This document shows positions 7,446-15,161 of a stretch of DNA of 15,902 bases, one piece after another. Source of the stretch: Alphaproteobacteria bacterium (GTDB taxonomy: Bacteria > Pseudomonadota > Alphaproteobacteria > Rickettsiales > UBA6187); the NCBI GenBank assembly GCA_024280585.1, contig JAJRPW010000103.1:1-15902 (forward strand). The letters are read 5' to 3'. The notes below the pieces were generated by a model. The model ran no database searches and had not been told where the DNA came from. It saw only the letters and a list, made by a program, of their open reading frames with translations. The position numbers and the translations under genes were made by a program. Position 1 is the stretch's first letter. Each line of letters begins with the position of its first letter.

Positions 7446-8891
7446 ATGAAGAACAAAACGAACAATAATAACCAACCGTTTGATTTCTATCAATCTGACG
7501 CCGAAAAAGATAGAATTCATGACATAGCATTCGATTCTTTAAGTGGCGTTGATGATGGTGAACTATTCCTTGAATATTGCCAATCCGAAAGCCTGTCATT
7601 CGATGACGGTGTATTACGCAACTCTAATTTCAATATAAATCAAGGGTTTGGCTTACGAACTATCTTAGGAGAGCGATCGGCCTATGCTCACTCTTGCAAC
7701 ATCACATCTGATGCCATCAAAAGAGCTGCAACAACAGTAACAGCAATCAAAAACGGCTATGACGGACAAGTAAATCTTGATGTAGCACCGGGCAAAACCA
7801 ACAAAAAACTCTATCTGGACTCGAACCCGATCGAAGGCACTGAATTTGCAGAAAAAGTAGCTCTGTTAAACGAAATAGATAAATATACACGAGCGAAAAA
7901 TCCGCTAGTAAAACAAGTTTCTGCATCATTATCAGCCGAATGGCAAATAGTGGAAATATTGCGCGGCGACGGCACTTCCACCCGCGATGTAAGGCCGCTT
8001 GTGAGCTTTAATATATCCGTCGTTGTTGAGAAAAACGGTCGCATGGAACGCGGATCATATGGCACTGGCGGGCGCGAAGATTACACCAGATTCATCACCA
8101 CAGAAAATTGGCAAAACGGCGCTGACGAGGCGATCAGACAGGCTTTGGTTAATCTGGAAGCAATTCCGGCTCCTGCCGGACAAATGCAAGTGGTACTGGG
8201 CAATGGCTGGCCTGGAATCTTGCTGCATGAAGCAATAGGACACGGGCTTGAAGGGGATTTTAACCGCAAAAAAACCTCGGCTTTTTCTGGCTTACTAGGG
8301 AAAAAAGTGGCAGCAGAAGGCGTAACAGTCATAGACGATGGAACTATTGAAAACCGCCGCGGTTCTTTAACTATAGATGATGAAGGCACCCCGGCTCAAA
8401 AAACGGTTCTAATTGAAGACGGCATACTGAAAGGATATATGCAAGACCGACAAAATGCGCGGCTAATGGGCATGAAACCAACCGGAAATGGCCGCCGCGA
8501 AAGCTTTGAATATATGCCAATTCCGCGCATGACTAACACATACATGCCAGGCGGTGACAAAGACCCGGAAGAAATTTTATCATCCGTCAAAAACGGCTTA
8601 TACGCAGTAAATTTCGGCGGCGGACAAGTTGATATAACCTCTGGAAAATTTGTATTTTCTGCATCGGAGGCTTATTTGATCGAAAATGGCAAAGTTACAA
8701 AACCAGTAAAAGGCGCGACGTTAATAGGAAATGGTCCGGATGTGTTAACAAAAGTAAGCATGATCGGCAATGACATGAAACTCGACCCGGGCATCGGCAC
8801 CTGCGGCAAAGACGGGCAAGGTGTACCGGTTGGAGTTGGCCAGCCAACAATACTTATAGACGGATTGACCGTGGGCGGAACCGATGTATAA
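7446..8891 (+). CDS. tldD: Metalloprotease TldD
   Basis: TldD forms a heterodimeric zinc protease with TldE/PmbA that degrades unfolded peptides and trims modified precursor peptides in the cytoplasm. The 481-residue product has the family zinc motif HEAIGH at 261-266 (H261, E262, H266). The third ligand C453 lies in the C-terminal GTCGKDGQGVPVGVGQP block. AAGGA lies about 10 nt before the ATG. It diverges from ctaC, a position seen for tldD in many alphaproteobacteria, and is followed by uvrC after 8 bp. The partner gene tldE/pmbA is not in the window. The protein is full length with no missing key residue. Confidence 0.97.
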   Translation: MKNKTNNNNQPFDFYQSDAEKDRIHDIAFDSLSGVDDGELFLEYCQSESLSFDDGVLRNSNFNINQGFGLRTILGERSAYAHSCNITSDAIKRAATTVTAIKNGYDGQVNLDVAPGKTNKKLYLDSNPIEGTEFAEKVALLNEIDKYTRAKNPLVKQVSASLSAEWQIVEILRGDGTSTRDVRPLVSFNISVVVEKNGRMERGSYGTGGREDYTRFITTENWQNGADEAIRQALVNLEAIPAPAGQMQVVLGNGWPGILLHEAIGHGLEGDFNRKKTSAFSGLLGKKVAAEGVTVIDDGTIENRRGSLTIDDEGTPAQKTVLIEDGILKGYMQDRQNARLMGMKPTGNGRRESFEYMPIPRMTNTYMPGGDKDPEEILSSVKNGLYAVNFGGGQVDITSGKFVFSASEAYLIENGKVTKPVKGATLIGNGPDVLTKVSMIGNDMKLDPGIGTCGKDGQGVPVGVGQPTILIDGLTVGGTDV

Positions 8892-8899
8892 CAGCCTCT

Positions 8900-10747
8900 A
8901 TGGATAATTCCCTTAAAAACGGCGTCTCTAATATAAAAAGAGCACTGGAAAATATGCCTTCATGCGCCGGTGTGTATCGTATGCTGGATGCAAACGATAA
9001 CGCATTATATGTCGGCAAGGCCAAAAATCTGGCAAAAAGAGTGGTTAATTATACAAAGCCGGAACGCCTTGAATACCGCCTGCAATCCATGATCGCCAAC
9101 ACGGCAAAAATGGAGATAATAACAACAAAAACCGAAGCAGAAGCCCTGCTTTTAGAAGCAAATTTAATTAAAAAACTAAAACCACGTTATAATATTTTAT
9201 TGCGCGACGACAAAACTTATCCACATATATTTTTAAGTGGCGATCATGATTACCCAAGAATTACCAAGCATCGTGGCGCCCAAAAAATAAAAGGTAATTA
9301 TTATGGCCCATTTGCATCGGCAGGAGCGGTAAACACAACAATTACCGACTTACAAAAAGCCTTTTTAATCCGCTCATGCAGCGATAATGAATTTTCCGGA
9401 CGCACCAGAGCTTGCATAGAATATCAGATTAAACGCTGCTCAGCCCCTTGTGTTGATAAAATTTCCCAAGAAAATTATTCCGAATTAATCAGTCAGGCAA
9501 AAAATTTTTTAAAGGGAAAAAGCCGGGATATTCAGGAAAATCTGGTAAAGCAAATGGAAATTGCCAGCGCAGAGTTAAATTACGAGAAAGCGTCAATGTT
9601 TCGCGATAGAATAAAAGCGTTGAACAAAATCCAGGCTAAACAAAATATCAACGTCCCATCCATCAAAAACGCTGATATCATTGGCATATATAGTAATTCC
9701 GGGCAAAGCTGTATTCAGGTGTTTTTCTTCCGCGGCGGGCAGAATTATGGCAACCGGGCATTTTTTCCAAAGCATGAAGAAGCATCGGATGAGGACATTT
9801 TAGTCGCCTTTATCGGCCAGTTTTACCAGAAAAATATCCCGCCAAACGAACTTATAATAAGCACAGATATCGCCGAAAAAAACTTACTACAGGAGGCTCT
9901 AGAGTCGCTGGTTAGTTACAAAATAAGAATCACCCGCCCCAAAACCGGTGATAAAAAAAAGATTATTGATGATGCAGTAAAAAACGCTCAAAACGCCTTG
10001 CAGCACAAGATATTAAGCTCTGTAAAACAAAAAAATCTGCTGGAAGGAATTGCAACAATTTTCGAACTGGAACACACACCAAAACGCATTGAAGTCTATG
10101 ATAACAGTCATATTATGGGCACCCACCAGCTTGGCGCAATGATTGTCGCCGACTCGGACGGATTTAATAAAAAAGCCTATCGCCGCTTTGATATCAAAAA
10201 CAAGAACACCAAACCCGGCGATGATTACGCAATGATGACGGAGGTTTTAACCCGCCGCTTAAAACGTTTAAAACAAGAATGTCCTGATAAAAAGTCAGGA
10301 ATTTGGCCAGATTTGTTACTAATTGACGGCGGCAAAGGGCATATGGGCATTGTAAAACAGGTTTTGAAAAACCTGGATTTAGAGGGAGAAATTATTTTCG
10401 CTTGCATCTCAAAAGGGCCGGATCGCAATGCCGGCCGCGAACAATTTCATATGCCGGGCAAAAAATCTTTTACGCTGCCTCATAACGATCCAGTCATGTA
10501 TTACTTACAAATATTACGCGACGAAGCCCACAGATTCGCTATTGGCGGCCATAGAAATAAACGCTCAAAAGCCATCACCAAGTCAGTTTTAGACGATATT
10601 CCCGGCATCGGCGCGCGGAGAAAAAAAATTCTGCTAAACCATTTCGGATCAGCCGATGATATCAAAAATGCCAGCCTGGAAGAACTAATAAAAGCCGACG
10701 GAATAAACAAAAAAACTGCCGAAGATATCTATAATTTTTTCAATTGA
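8900..10747 (+). CDS. uvrC: Excinuclease ABC subunit C
   Basis: Makes both incisions around damaged DNA in nucleotide excision repair, together with UvrA and UvrB. Domains in order: GIY-YIG nuclease (GVY 24-26, YVG 37-39, acidic AEALLLE 80-86); a four-cysteine region C160, C172, C180, C184; the UVR/UvrB-interaction helix pair (about 212-241); the RNase H-like nuclease with DNSH (D401), GDDYAMM (about 440-446), LLIDGGKGH (D476) and H551; and C-terminal helix-hairpin-helix motifs (about 563-615). The 615-residue length is normal. The ATG at 8900 has no clear Shine-Dalgarno sequence and follows the tldD stop by 8 bp, so it is probably translated by coupling. It converges on hslU with only 3 bp between stops. 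Confidence 0.98.
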   Translation: MDNSLKNGVSNIKRALENMPSCAGVYRMLDANDNALYVGKAKNLAKRVVNYTKPERLEYRLQSMIANTAKMEIITTKTEAEALLLEANLIKKLKPRYNILLRDDKTYPHIFLSGDHDYPRITKHRGAQKIKGNYYGPFASAGAVNTTITDLQKAFLIRSCSDNEFSGRTRACIEYQIKRCSAPCVDKISQENYSELISQAKNFLKGKSRDIQENLVKQMEIASAELNYEKASMFRDRIKALNKIQAKQNINVPSIKNADIIGIYSNSGQSCIQVFFFRGGQNYGNRAFFPKHEEASDEDILVAFIGQFYQKNIPPNELIISTDIAEKNLLQEALESLVSYKIRITRPKTGDKKKIIDDAVKNAQNALQHKILSSVKQKNLLEGIATIFELEHTPKRIEVYDNSHIMGTHQLGAMIVADSDGFNKKAYRRFDIKNKNTKPGDDYAMMTEVLTRRLKRLKQECPDKKSGIWPDLLLIDGGKGHMGIVKQVLKNLDLEGEIIFACISKGPDRNAGREQFHMPGKKSFTLPHNDPVMYYLQILRDEAHRFAIGGHRNKRSKAITKSVLDDIPGIGARRKKILLNHFGSADDIKNASLEELIKADGINKKTAEDIYNFFN

Positions 10748-10750
10748 CAG

Positions 10751-12070
10751 CTACAGAATAAACTTGGATAAATCCATATTTTTGACCAAGTTACCCAAGT
10801 TATCTTCTACATATTTCTCGTCAACTTTTATGGTCTTTCCTGCACGCTCATCGGCGTTATAGCTCACATCTTCCAGCAATTTTTCCATTATTGTATGCAG
10901 GCGTCTGGCTCCAATATTTTCAACATTTTTATTAACTTCCGTTGCGATTGATGCAATCTTTGTAATGCCGTCTTCTGCAAAATCTAACTTTACACCCTCC
11001 GTCCCCAACAATGCGGTATATTGCTTGAGTAAACTGGATTCCGGCTCTTTCAAAATTTTCACCAGATCTTTTTCAGTCAAAGCATTAAGCTCCACTCGAA
11101 TCGGCAGCCTACCCTGTAATTCAGGCAATAAATCCGACGGGCTGGACGTATGAAATGCACCCGATGCTATAAATAAAATATGATCCGTTTTGACCGGGCC
11201 ATATTTAGTCGAAACCGTCGTCCCTTCGATTAACGGCAATAAGTCACGCTGCACGCCTTCACGACTAACTTCCGCGCCTATTTTCTCTGAATTTGGCGTA
11301 ACTTTATCCATCTCATCAATGAAAACCATGCCGTAATTTTCAGTTAAATCCAATGCTTGCTGTACTGTTTTATCCTCATCAATGAGCTTGTCGCTTTCCT
11401 CATCCATTAAAATATCATAAGATTCATCAACGCTCATACGCTTGGTTTTCATACGGCTGCCCATAGCTTTACCGATAATATCGCCGATATTCAAGACTCC
11501 CATCTGACTTCCCGGCATCCCCGGAACATCAAAGGAGGAAAAACCACCCTGCCCACCGTTATCTTCAACTTCAATCTCAATTTCTTTATCACCCAATTTG
11601 CCATCACGCAGCTTTTTACGGAATTTTTCTCTCGTATCATCACTTGATGTCTCTCCCACAAGTGCATCCAAAAGCCGCTCTTGCGCCATTTCTTTAGCTT
11701 TTATTTCTACTTCCTTACGTAATTTATCGCGGGTTATAGTGATTGCAATTTCGGTCAAATCACGAATTATCGAATCAACATCACGACCAACGTAGCCAAC
11801 TTCCGTAAATTTCGTTGCTTCAACTTTTAAAAATGGCGAGCCGGATAATTTTGCAATACGACGTGCTATCTCTGTTTTTCCAACGCCAGTTGGCCCAATC
11901 ATAAGAATATTTTTCGGCAGAATCTCTTCCTGCAAAGGGCCTTCCACTTTCCTTCGACGCCAACGATTGCGCAAAGCTATAGATACAGCTTTTTTTGCAT
12001 CATCCTGCCCGACTATATAGCGACTCAGCTCTTTTACGATTTGTTTTGGTGTTAATTCTAATTCATTCAT
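10751..12070 (-). CDS. hslU: HslU, ATPase subunit of the HslVU protease
   Basis: A hexameric AAA+ unfoldase that feeds substrates into the HslV peptidase. The 439-residue product has Walker A GPTGVGKT (59-66), the pore loop GYVG (92-95), the inserted I-domain (about 110-240), Walker B MVFIDE (248-253), the arginine-finger region GRLPIRVEL (320-328), sensor-2 GARR (387-390), and the C-terminal DLSKFIL that docks into HslV in this family. The ATG at 12070 overlaps the hslV stop as ATGA, typical of coupled translation. No terminator hairpin separates it from the convergent uvrC. Confidence 0.98.
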   Translation of the reverse strand: MNELELTPKQIVKELSRYIVGQDDAKKAVSIALRNRWRRRKVEGPLQEEILPKNILMIGPTGVGKTEIARRIAKLSGSPFLKVEATKFTEVGYVGRDVDSIIRDLTEIAITITRDKLRKEVEIKAKEMAQERLLDALVGETSSDDTREKFRKKLRDGKLGDKEIEIEVEDNGGQGGFSSFDVPGMPGSQMGVLNIGDIIGKAMGSRMKTKRMSVDESYDILMDEESDKLIDEDKTVQQALDLTENYGMVFIDEMDKVTPNSEKIGAEVSREGVQRDLLPLIEGTTVSTKYGPVKTDHILFIASGAFHTSSPSDLLPELQGRLPIRVELNALTEKDLVKILKEPESSLLKQYTALLGTEGVKLDFAEDGITKIASIATEVNKNVENIGARRLHTIMEKLLEDVSYNADERAGKTIKVDEKYVEDNLGNLVKNMDLSKFIL

Positions 12071-12624
12071 TTTGATTTCAGACTTTCCATAGTTAAATTA
12101 TGATTGGTATATATACATATGTCACCCGCTATTTTCATAGCTTTTTTGGCGATTTTCTCAGCGCTCATATCTTTTATATCCATAAGTGCTTTGGCGGCAG
12201 ACATTGCATAATTCCCGCCGGATCCGATCGCAAGCAAACCGTCATCGGGCTCAATCACATCGCCGGTTCCAGACATAATCAGCGATGTTTGGTCATCGAC
12301 CACAATCATCATCGCCTCCAACCGTCTTAAATAACGATCAGTTCGCCAATCTTTTGCCAGCTCAACGCACGCGCGCTGCAACTGATTGGGATGCTTTTCC
12401 AGCTTAGCTTCCAGCCTTTCAAACAAGGTGAAGGCATCCGCTGTCGCACCTGCAAAACCTGCTAAAATCTTACCATCTGCAAGCTTTCTTACTTTTCTTG
12501 CTGAATTTTTCATTACAGTATCGCCAAGCGATACTTGGCCATCACCGGCCACAACCACCTTACCATCTTTTCGTACTGATAAAATGGTTGTTCCATATAT
12601 AGTTTCAGGGTTTTTATGCTGCAT
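12067..12624 (-). CDS. hslV: HslV, threonine protease subunit of the HslVU protease
   Basis: The proteolytic dodecamer of HslVU, an N-terminal nucleophile threonine protease in the cytoplasm. The 185-residue product has an 11-residue propeptide ending in YG, then TTILSV, so mature Thr1 is T12. Counting from it, D17 and K33 (in AGDGQVS and SARKVRKL) fall exactly at the known active-site positions. It is first in a two-gene operon with hslU (4-nt overlap). A heat-shock-like promoter lies upstream at 12659-12686. The Shine-Dalgarno sequence is weak. Confidence 0.98.
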   Translation of the reverse strand: MQHKNPETIYGTTILSVRKDGKVVVAGDGQVSLGDTVMKNSARKVRKLADGKILAGFAGATADAFTLFERLEAKLEKHPNQLQRACVELAKDWRTDRYLRRLEAMMIVVDDQTSLIMSGTGDVIEPDDGLLAIGSGGNYAMSAAKALMDIKDMSAEKIAKKAMKIAGDICIYTNHNLTMESLKSK

Positions 12625-12658
12625 AATCTACCAAATCTCTATGTTTGCGACATTTGTA

Positions 12659-12686
12659 ATATAGGGAGTTATTTTAATATTTAAAG
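12659..12686 (-). promoter_or_regulatory. Putative sigma-32 (RpoH) promoter of hslVU
   Basis: On the minus strand CTTTAAA (12680-12686), a 13-bp spacer and CCCTATAT (12659-12666) closely resemble the RpoH consensus CTTGAAA / CCCCATnT with its usual spacing. The predicted RNA start would be about 28 nt before the hslV ATG. hslVU is a classical RpoH target in other proteobacteria. The hexamers also partly fit a sigma-70 site, so the sigma assignment is inference. Confidence 0.5.
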
Positions 12687-12716
12687 AGAAAATGTGAAAT
12701 ACAGCAAATATTCACT

Positions 12717-12749
12717 AAAAAAGGCCACCAACATTAGGCAGCCTTTTTT
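12717..12749 (-). terminator. Rho-independent terminator of the pilin-like gene
   Basis: AAAAAAGGC and GCCTTTTTT form the base of a hairpin. Read on the minus strand, four further pairs (two of them G-T wobbles) extend it to a 13-bp stem with a 7-nt loop. It starts 19 bp after the pilin-like stop. The A- and T-runs on both sides make it formally bidirectional, but no plus-strand gene ends here. The hslVU promoter lies just beyond, so it insulates the two units. Confidence 0.85.
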
Positions 12750-12768
12750 ACTTAGAGGAGTTATTACG

Positions 12769-13563
12769 CTAAAGCGTAAAAGCTATCGCACAAGGCGAAG
12801 TATCCGTTGCGTCCAAGTTATAAGCGACGGAGGGCACACTGGTTATGCATGTGGCAACGCCATCAGTAAGTGTTCCCGAACCATACATCACACCGCTTAC
12901 AGGGCTGCCATCATCCGCCTTCACATCCAAAGCATAAGCCTGTGGAACGGAAAAAGCCGTGCCATTAGCCAACCCGGTACCAGCGGCTTGCACAGCACCA
13001 AATAGTATAATATTTCTACCTAAATCTCTTCCATTTGTAGTGGCACCATCTCCAGCGGTCATATCACTGGTGGCATCATCATAACCGAAAGTAATGCCAA
13101 CACCGCTAAATTTTGAAGCCGGAATATTTCCGCCTATGATACCAGGAATAAGAGCCGTTGGCACAAAACTTCCTGGATATAAACTAGCTAACTGCAAATG
13201 CTTCCAGGCTATATACATCTCGCCGGTGGTGCCTGCTGCTATCAAAATTTTCTTATTGCCATCACCGTTGCACTCGACATCAATACTATTTCCCGTTCCA
13301 AGCTTCTGGCACCCATCAGTCATCGCTGCAGGCCAATAAGCCGAAGCATTAATCAAGTCGCCCGGCACACCGTTATACTCCAGTAAAAATGCATTAACTG
13401 ACGCTTTCACCTGCTCTTGCTCTCCAATCACAGAACGCAATTGCGCTTGTTTAACCAATGACTGCCCCGCCGTTACACCGGCCACAATAAGGCCAATAAT
13501 TACTATTACTATTGAAAGTTCGACCAGGGTAAAACCTTTTTGACCGATATTTTGATTGTGCAT
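12769..13563 (-). CDS. Type IV pilin / type II secretion pseudopilin-like protein
   Basis: A 264-residue secreted subunit with a prepilin leader. MHNQNIGQKG is cut before F11 by prepilin peptidase, and the mature protein begins FTLVELSIVIVIIGLIVAG with the conserved glutamate at mature position 5. The hydrophobic helix continues as an amphipathic N-terminal spine. After it come the VPGDLINASAYWP motif and a long globular domain with four cysteines (C85, C98, C239, C258); C239-C258 has the spacing of a C-terminal disulfide loop. The ATG at 13563 is preferred because GGAG lies about 6 nt upstream; a GTG at 13575 overlaps that site. It is flanked by its own promoter and terminator. No pilus machinery genes are nearby, so whether it is a major pilin, minor pilin or pseudopilin cannot be told. 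Confidence 0.88.
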   Translation of the reverse strand: MHNQNIGQKGFTLVELSIVIVIIGLIVAGVTAGQSLVKQAQLRSVIGEQEQVKASVNAFLLEYNGVPGDLINASAYWPAAMTDGCQKLGTGNSIDVECNGDGNKKILIAAGTTGEMYIAWKHLQLASLYPGSFVPTALIPGIIGGNIPASKFSGVGITFGYDDATSDMTAGDGATTNGRDLGRNIILFGAVQAAGTGLANGTAFSVPQAYALDVKADDGSPVSGVMYGSGTLTDGVATCITSVPSVAYNLDATDTSPCAIAFTL

Positions 13564-13615
13564 TAAGAACTCCACTAATTATTTATATGACAAAGCTACC
13601 GTGAGTTAATTATCG

Positions 13616-13644
13616 AATATAGAAAAAATACTTTGAACTGTAAA
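13616..13644 (-). promoter_or_regulatory. Sigma-70-type promoter of the pilin-like gene
   Basis: On the minus strand TTTACA (13639-13644) and TATATT (13616-13621) are separated by exactly 17 bp. The predicted RNA start is about 46 nt upstream of the ATG at 13563, leaving room for the GGAG ribosome site. It is among the best promoter matches in the window. Confidence 0.6.
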
Positions 13645-13708
13645 CAAAAATCTATCAATCACTCATAGTCCCATTATGACACTTTTGTGTATAAATTCCT
13701 ATCATTTT

Positions 13709-13747
13709 AGTAGTTTTTACGAAATGAGTAGTGAAATTTACGAAATA
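13709..13747. repeat. Imperfect tandem repeat upstream of the pilin-like promoter
   Basis: Two adjacent units both begin AGTAGT and end with the same nonamer TTACGAAAT. The nonamers lie at 13717-13725 and 13738-13746, exactly 21 bp apart, which places them on the same DNA face two helical turns apart. The repeat is about 65-100 bp upstream of the pilin-like promoter, a usual place for an activator site. Binding by any protein is inference. Confidence 0.55.
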
Positions 13748-13751
13748 ACAA

Positions 13752-13785
13752 AAAAAAGCCCCACCGTATATGGCAGGGCTTTTTT
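13752..13785 (-). terminator. Rho-independent terminator of the orphan membrane protein gene
   Basis: AAAAAAGCCC and GGGCTTTTTT form a 10-bp stem, extended by CC/GG after a small internal loop, around a 6-nt loop. On the minus strand it is followed by a run of seven T and begins 13 bp after the stop at 13798. It ends transcription of the orphan gene before the pilin promoter region. Confidence 0.88.
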
Positions 13786-13797
13786 AGTAGTTGACTG

Positions 13798-14952
13798 TTA
13801 ATTAAACCGCGATGAGGGCGAAGAAAAGCGCTTCCCACCGGCCTTACCCTGCCTTGCAGGAATACTAAAAATTTCTATATTATCAGCAAAACTGACATGT
13901 TTGCCTTTTTTAGCAGTTGCGCGCTCCTCATGATTTTTAACATGGGTGGAAGAACTTTCACCTTGGTGCTTGCTCATCTCACCACCCGCAGGCTCTTCAC
14001 CTTTTGCAACGTAGGCAGGGGTTTCAGCAACAGAGTACTTCCCGTTCGATTGTTCCTCGGAAGGTTTCGACACTTCCACAGCCCCCTGTTCTGATTTACG
14101 ACGCTCCATAGCAACAGCATCAATAGCTTCACAAAGCTCGTCCACAATAGTAGCAGCCTGGTCTACTGGAAAATCTTGTACAATAATTCTTTTCCGGCTT
14201 GTGCCTTTTCGTCCAAGTGTTGGAATTTTAGTAGCAATAATTTCTCCAATTAGGATAAGCGTATTATCACCTACCTTCCTGAAGTTTTCACTACCTAACG
14301 CTTCTTTTATTGAAACAATAATTTCTCTTGCTTGTACCTCAAGAACTCCCAACGTATCCCTACTAACCCTATCAGTTCCACTTTTTAGCAATGTATTCAT
14401 CATGGATCCAAAAATTACATCTGCATTGTCATTTATTTGCTGCACTCTACGAGCTTCTGTAAAAAATTTATTTAGATCCACACCTTCGCGAGTTAAATCG
14501 TCTCTCAGAGAGATCATATTCTCGCGTATCTCTGTAATATTAAGATGTCGGATTATATAAGCACCCATCGCTGAAGCTCCCCCAGCAGCACAAGAGGCTA
14601 AAAATATACCTTCTACTATTATGCTACCCCCAAATGTTGCTATCGCTCCAACGCTAAGGAGGCCCGCCCCTACTAATACAAGGGCTGGAAACGCTACCAC
14701 ATTAGCAGCGGCTCTAACTTTCCGTTCTTTTGGACCACAAATCCGCTCAACCCTTTGGACAGCTCTTTTTGGCTGAGCCGCAAGTGCTGTTTTGGATATT
14801 ATGCCATGTCTAAGATTATCTTCCAATACATCTATCATGCCTGAAGTTATATTCCCGCTTTTCCAGCCTCCTGTTCCAAACTGAGTGGAAAAGCACCTCG
14901 TAATTTCTTCATGATGACGTGAAATTGGCATTATTAAGTGATATTTCGTCAT
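13798..14952 (-). CDS. Orphan membrane-hairpin protein with disordered C-terminal tail
   Basis: I do not recognise a family for this 384-residue protein. Visible architecture: a polar N-terminal region (1-80, basic near 62-80); a hydrophobic hairpin of two segments (about 84-106 and 108-135, Gly/Ala-rich); an alpha-helical region (about 138-285); and a low-complexity polar tail (about 286-384) rich in Glu, Ser and Lys, ending in a basic GGKRFSSPSSRFN. The tail holds KHVSFADN (351-358), which matches the RVxF docking motif of eukaryotic protein phosphatase 1. The ATG at 14952 has AAGG about 10 nt upstream. Upstream, TTGACA (15015-15020) is present, but the nearest -10-like TATTAT is only 12 bp away. 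It has its own terminator and no functional neighbours. An effector role is possible but unproven. Confidence 0.75.
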   Translation of the reverse strand: MTKYHLIMPISRHHEEITRCFSTQFGTGGWKSGNITSGMIDVLEDNLRHGIISKTALAAQPKRAVQRVERICGPKERKVRAAANVVAFPALVLVGAGLLSVGAIATFGGSIIVEGIFLASCAAGGASAMGAYIIRHLNITEIRENMISLRDDLTREGVDLNKFFTEARRVQQINDNADVIFGSMMNTLLKSGTDRVSRDTLGVLEVQAREIIVSIKEALGSENFRKVGDNTLILIGEIIATKIPTLGRKGTSRKRIIVQDFPVDQAATIVDELCEAIDAVAMERRKSEQGAVEVSKPSEEQSNGKYSVAETPAYVAKGEEPAGGEMSKHQGESSSTHVKNHEERATAKKGKHVSFADNIEIFSIPARQGKAGGKRFSSPSSRFN

Positions 14953-15045
14953 TTTCTATTTACCTTAGTTTTTTATATTAAAAAATTGTCATGCGAATAA
15001 TACACTACCCCCCTTGTCAAGTTTTTATTTCAAATAATGTTTATA

Positions 15046-15055
15046 ACAAGCTCCA
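15046..15055. repeat. Left 10-bp target-site duplication of the MITE-like element
   Basis: ACAAGCTCCA directly abuts the left terminal inverted repeat and is repeated exactly at 15298-15307 directly after the right one. This is the footprint expected from transposition. Confidence 0.85.
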
Positions 15056-15091
15056 CAGGGCAAAATCATGAATACAACCAATCCCATTCTA

Positions 15092-15140
15092 AAAACACAA
15101 GCTTCACAACCTGAAGTAGTGACATCAAAGCTTGTGTTTT
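15092..15140. repeat. Internal inverted repeat of the MITE, 13-bp arms
   Basis: AAAACACAAGCTT (15092-15104) and AAGCTTGTGTTTT (15128-15140) are perfect inverted repeats around a 23-nt loop. The adjacent AAGTAG/CTACTT pair could form an alternative, overlapping fold. It lies inside the mobile element, so it is probably part of its conserved structure. Confidence 0.8.
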
Positions 15141-15161
15141 GTGCTACTTTGCCTGTAAATG

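Noticed and set aside
9217..9225. Perfect DnaA-box-like TTATCCACA
   Set aside because: It is a single site inside the uvrC coding sequence with no cluster, AT-rich unwinding region or dnaA nearby, so it is probably chance.
13564..13575. Upstream GTG start for the pilin-like gene
   Set aside because: This GTG overlaps the GGAG ribosome site that serves the ATG at 13563, and the shorter leader is the normal prepilin form.
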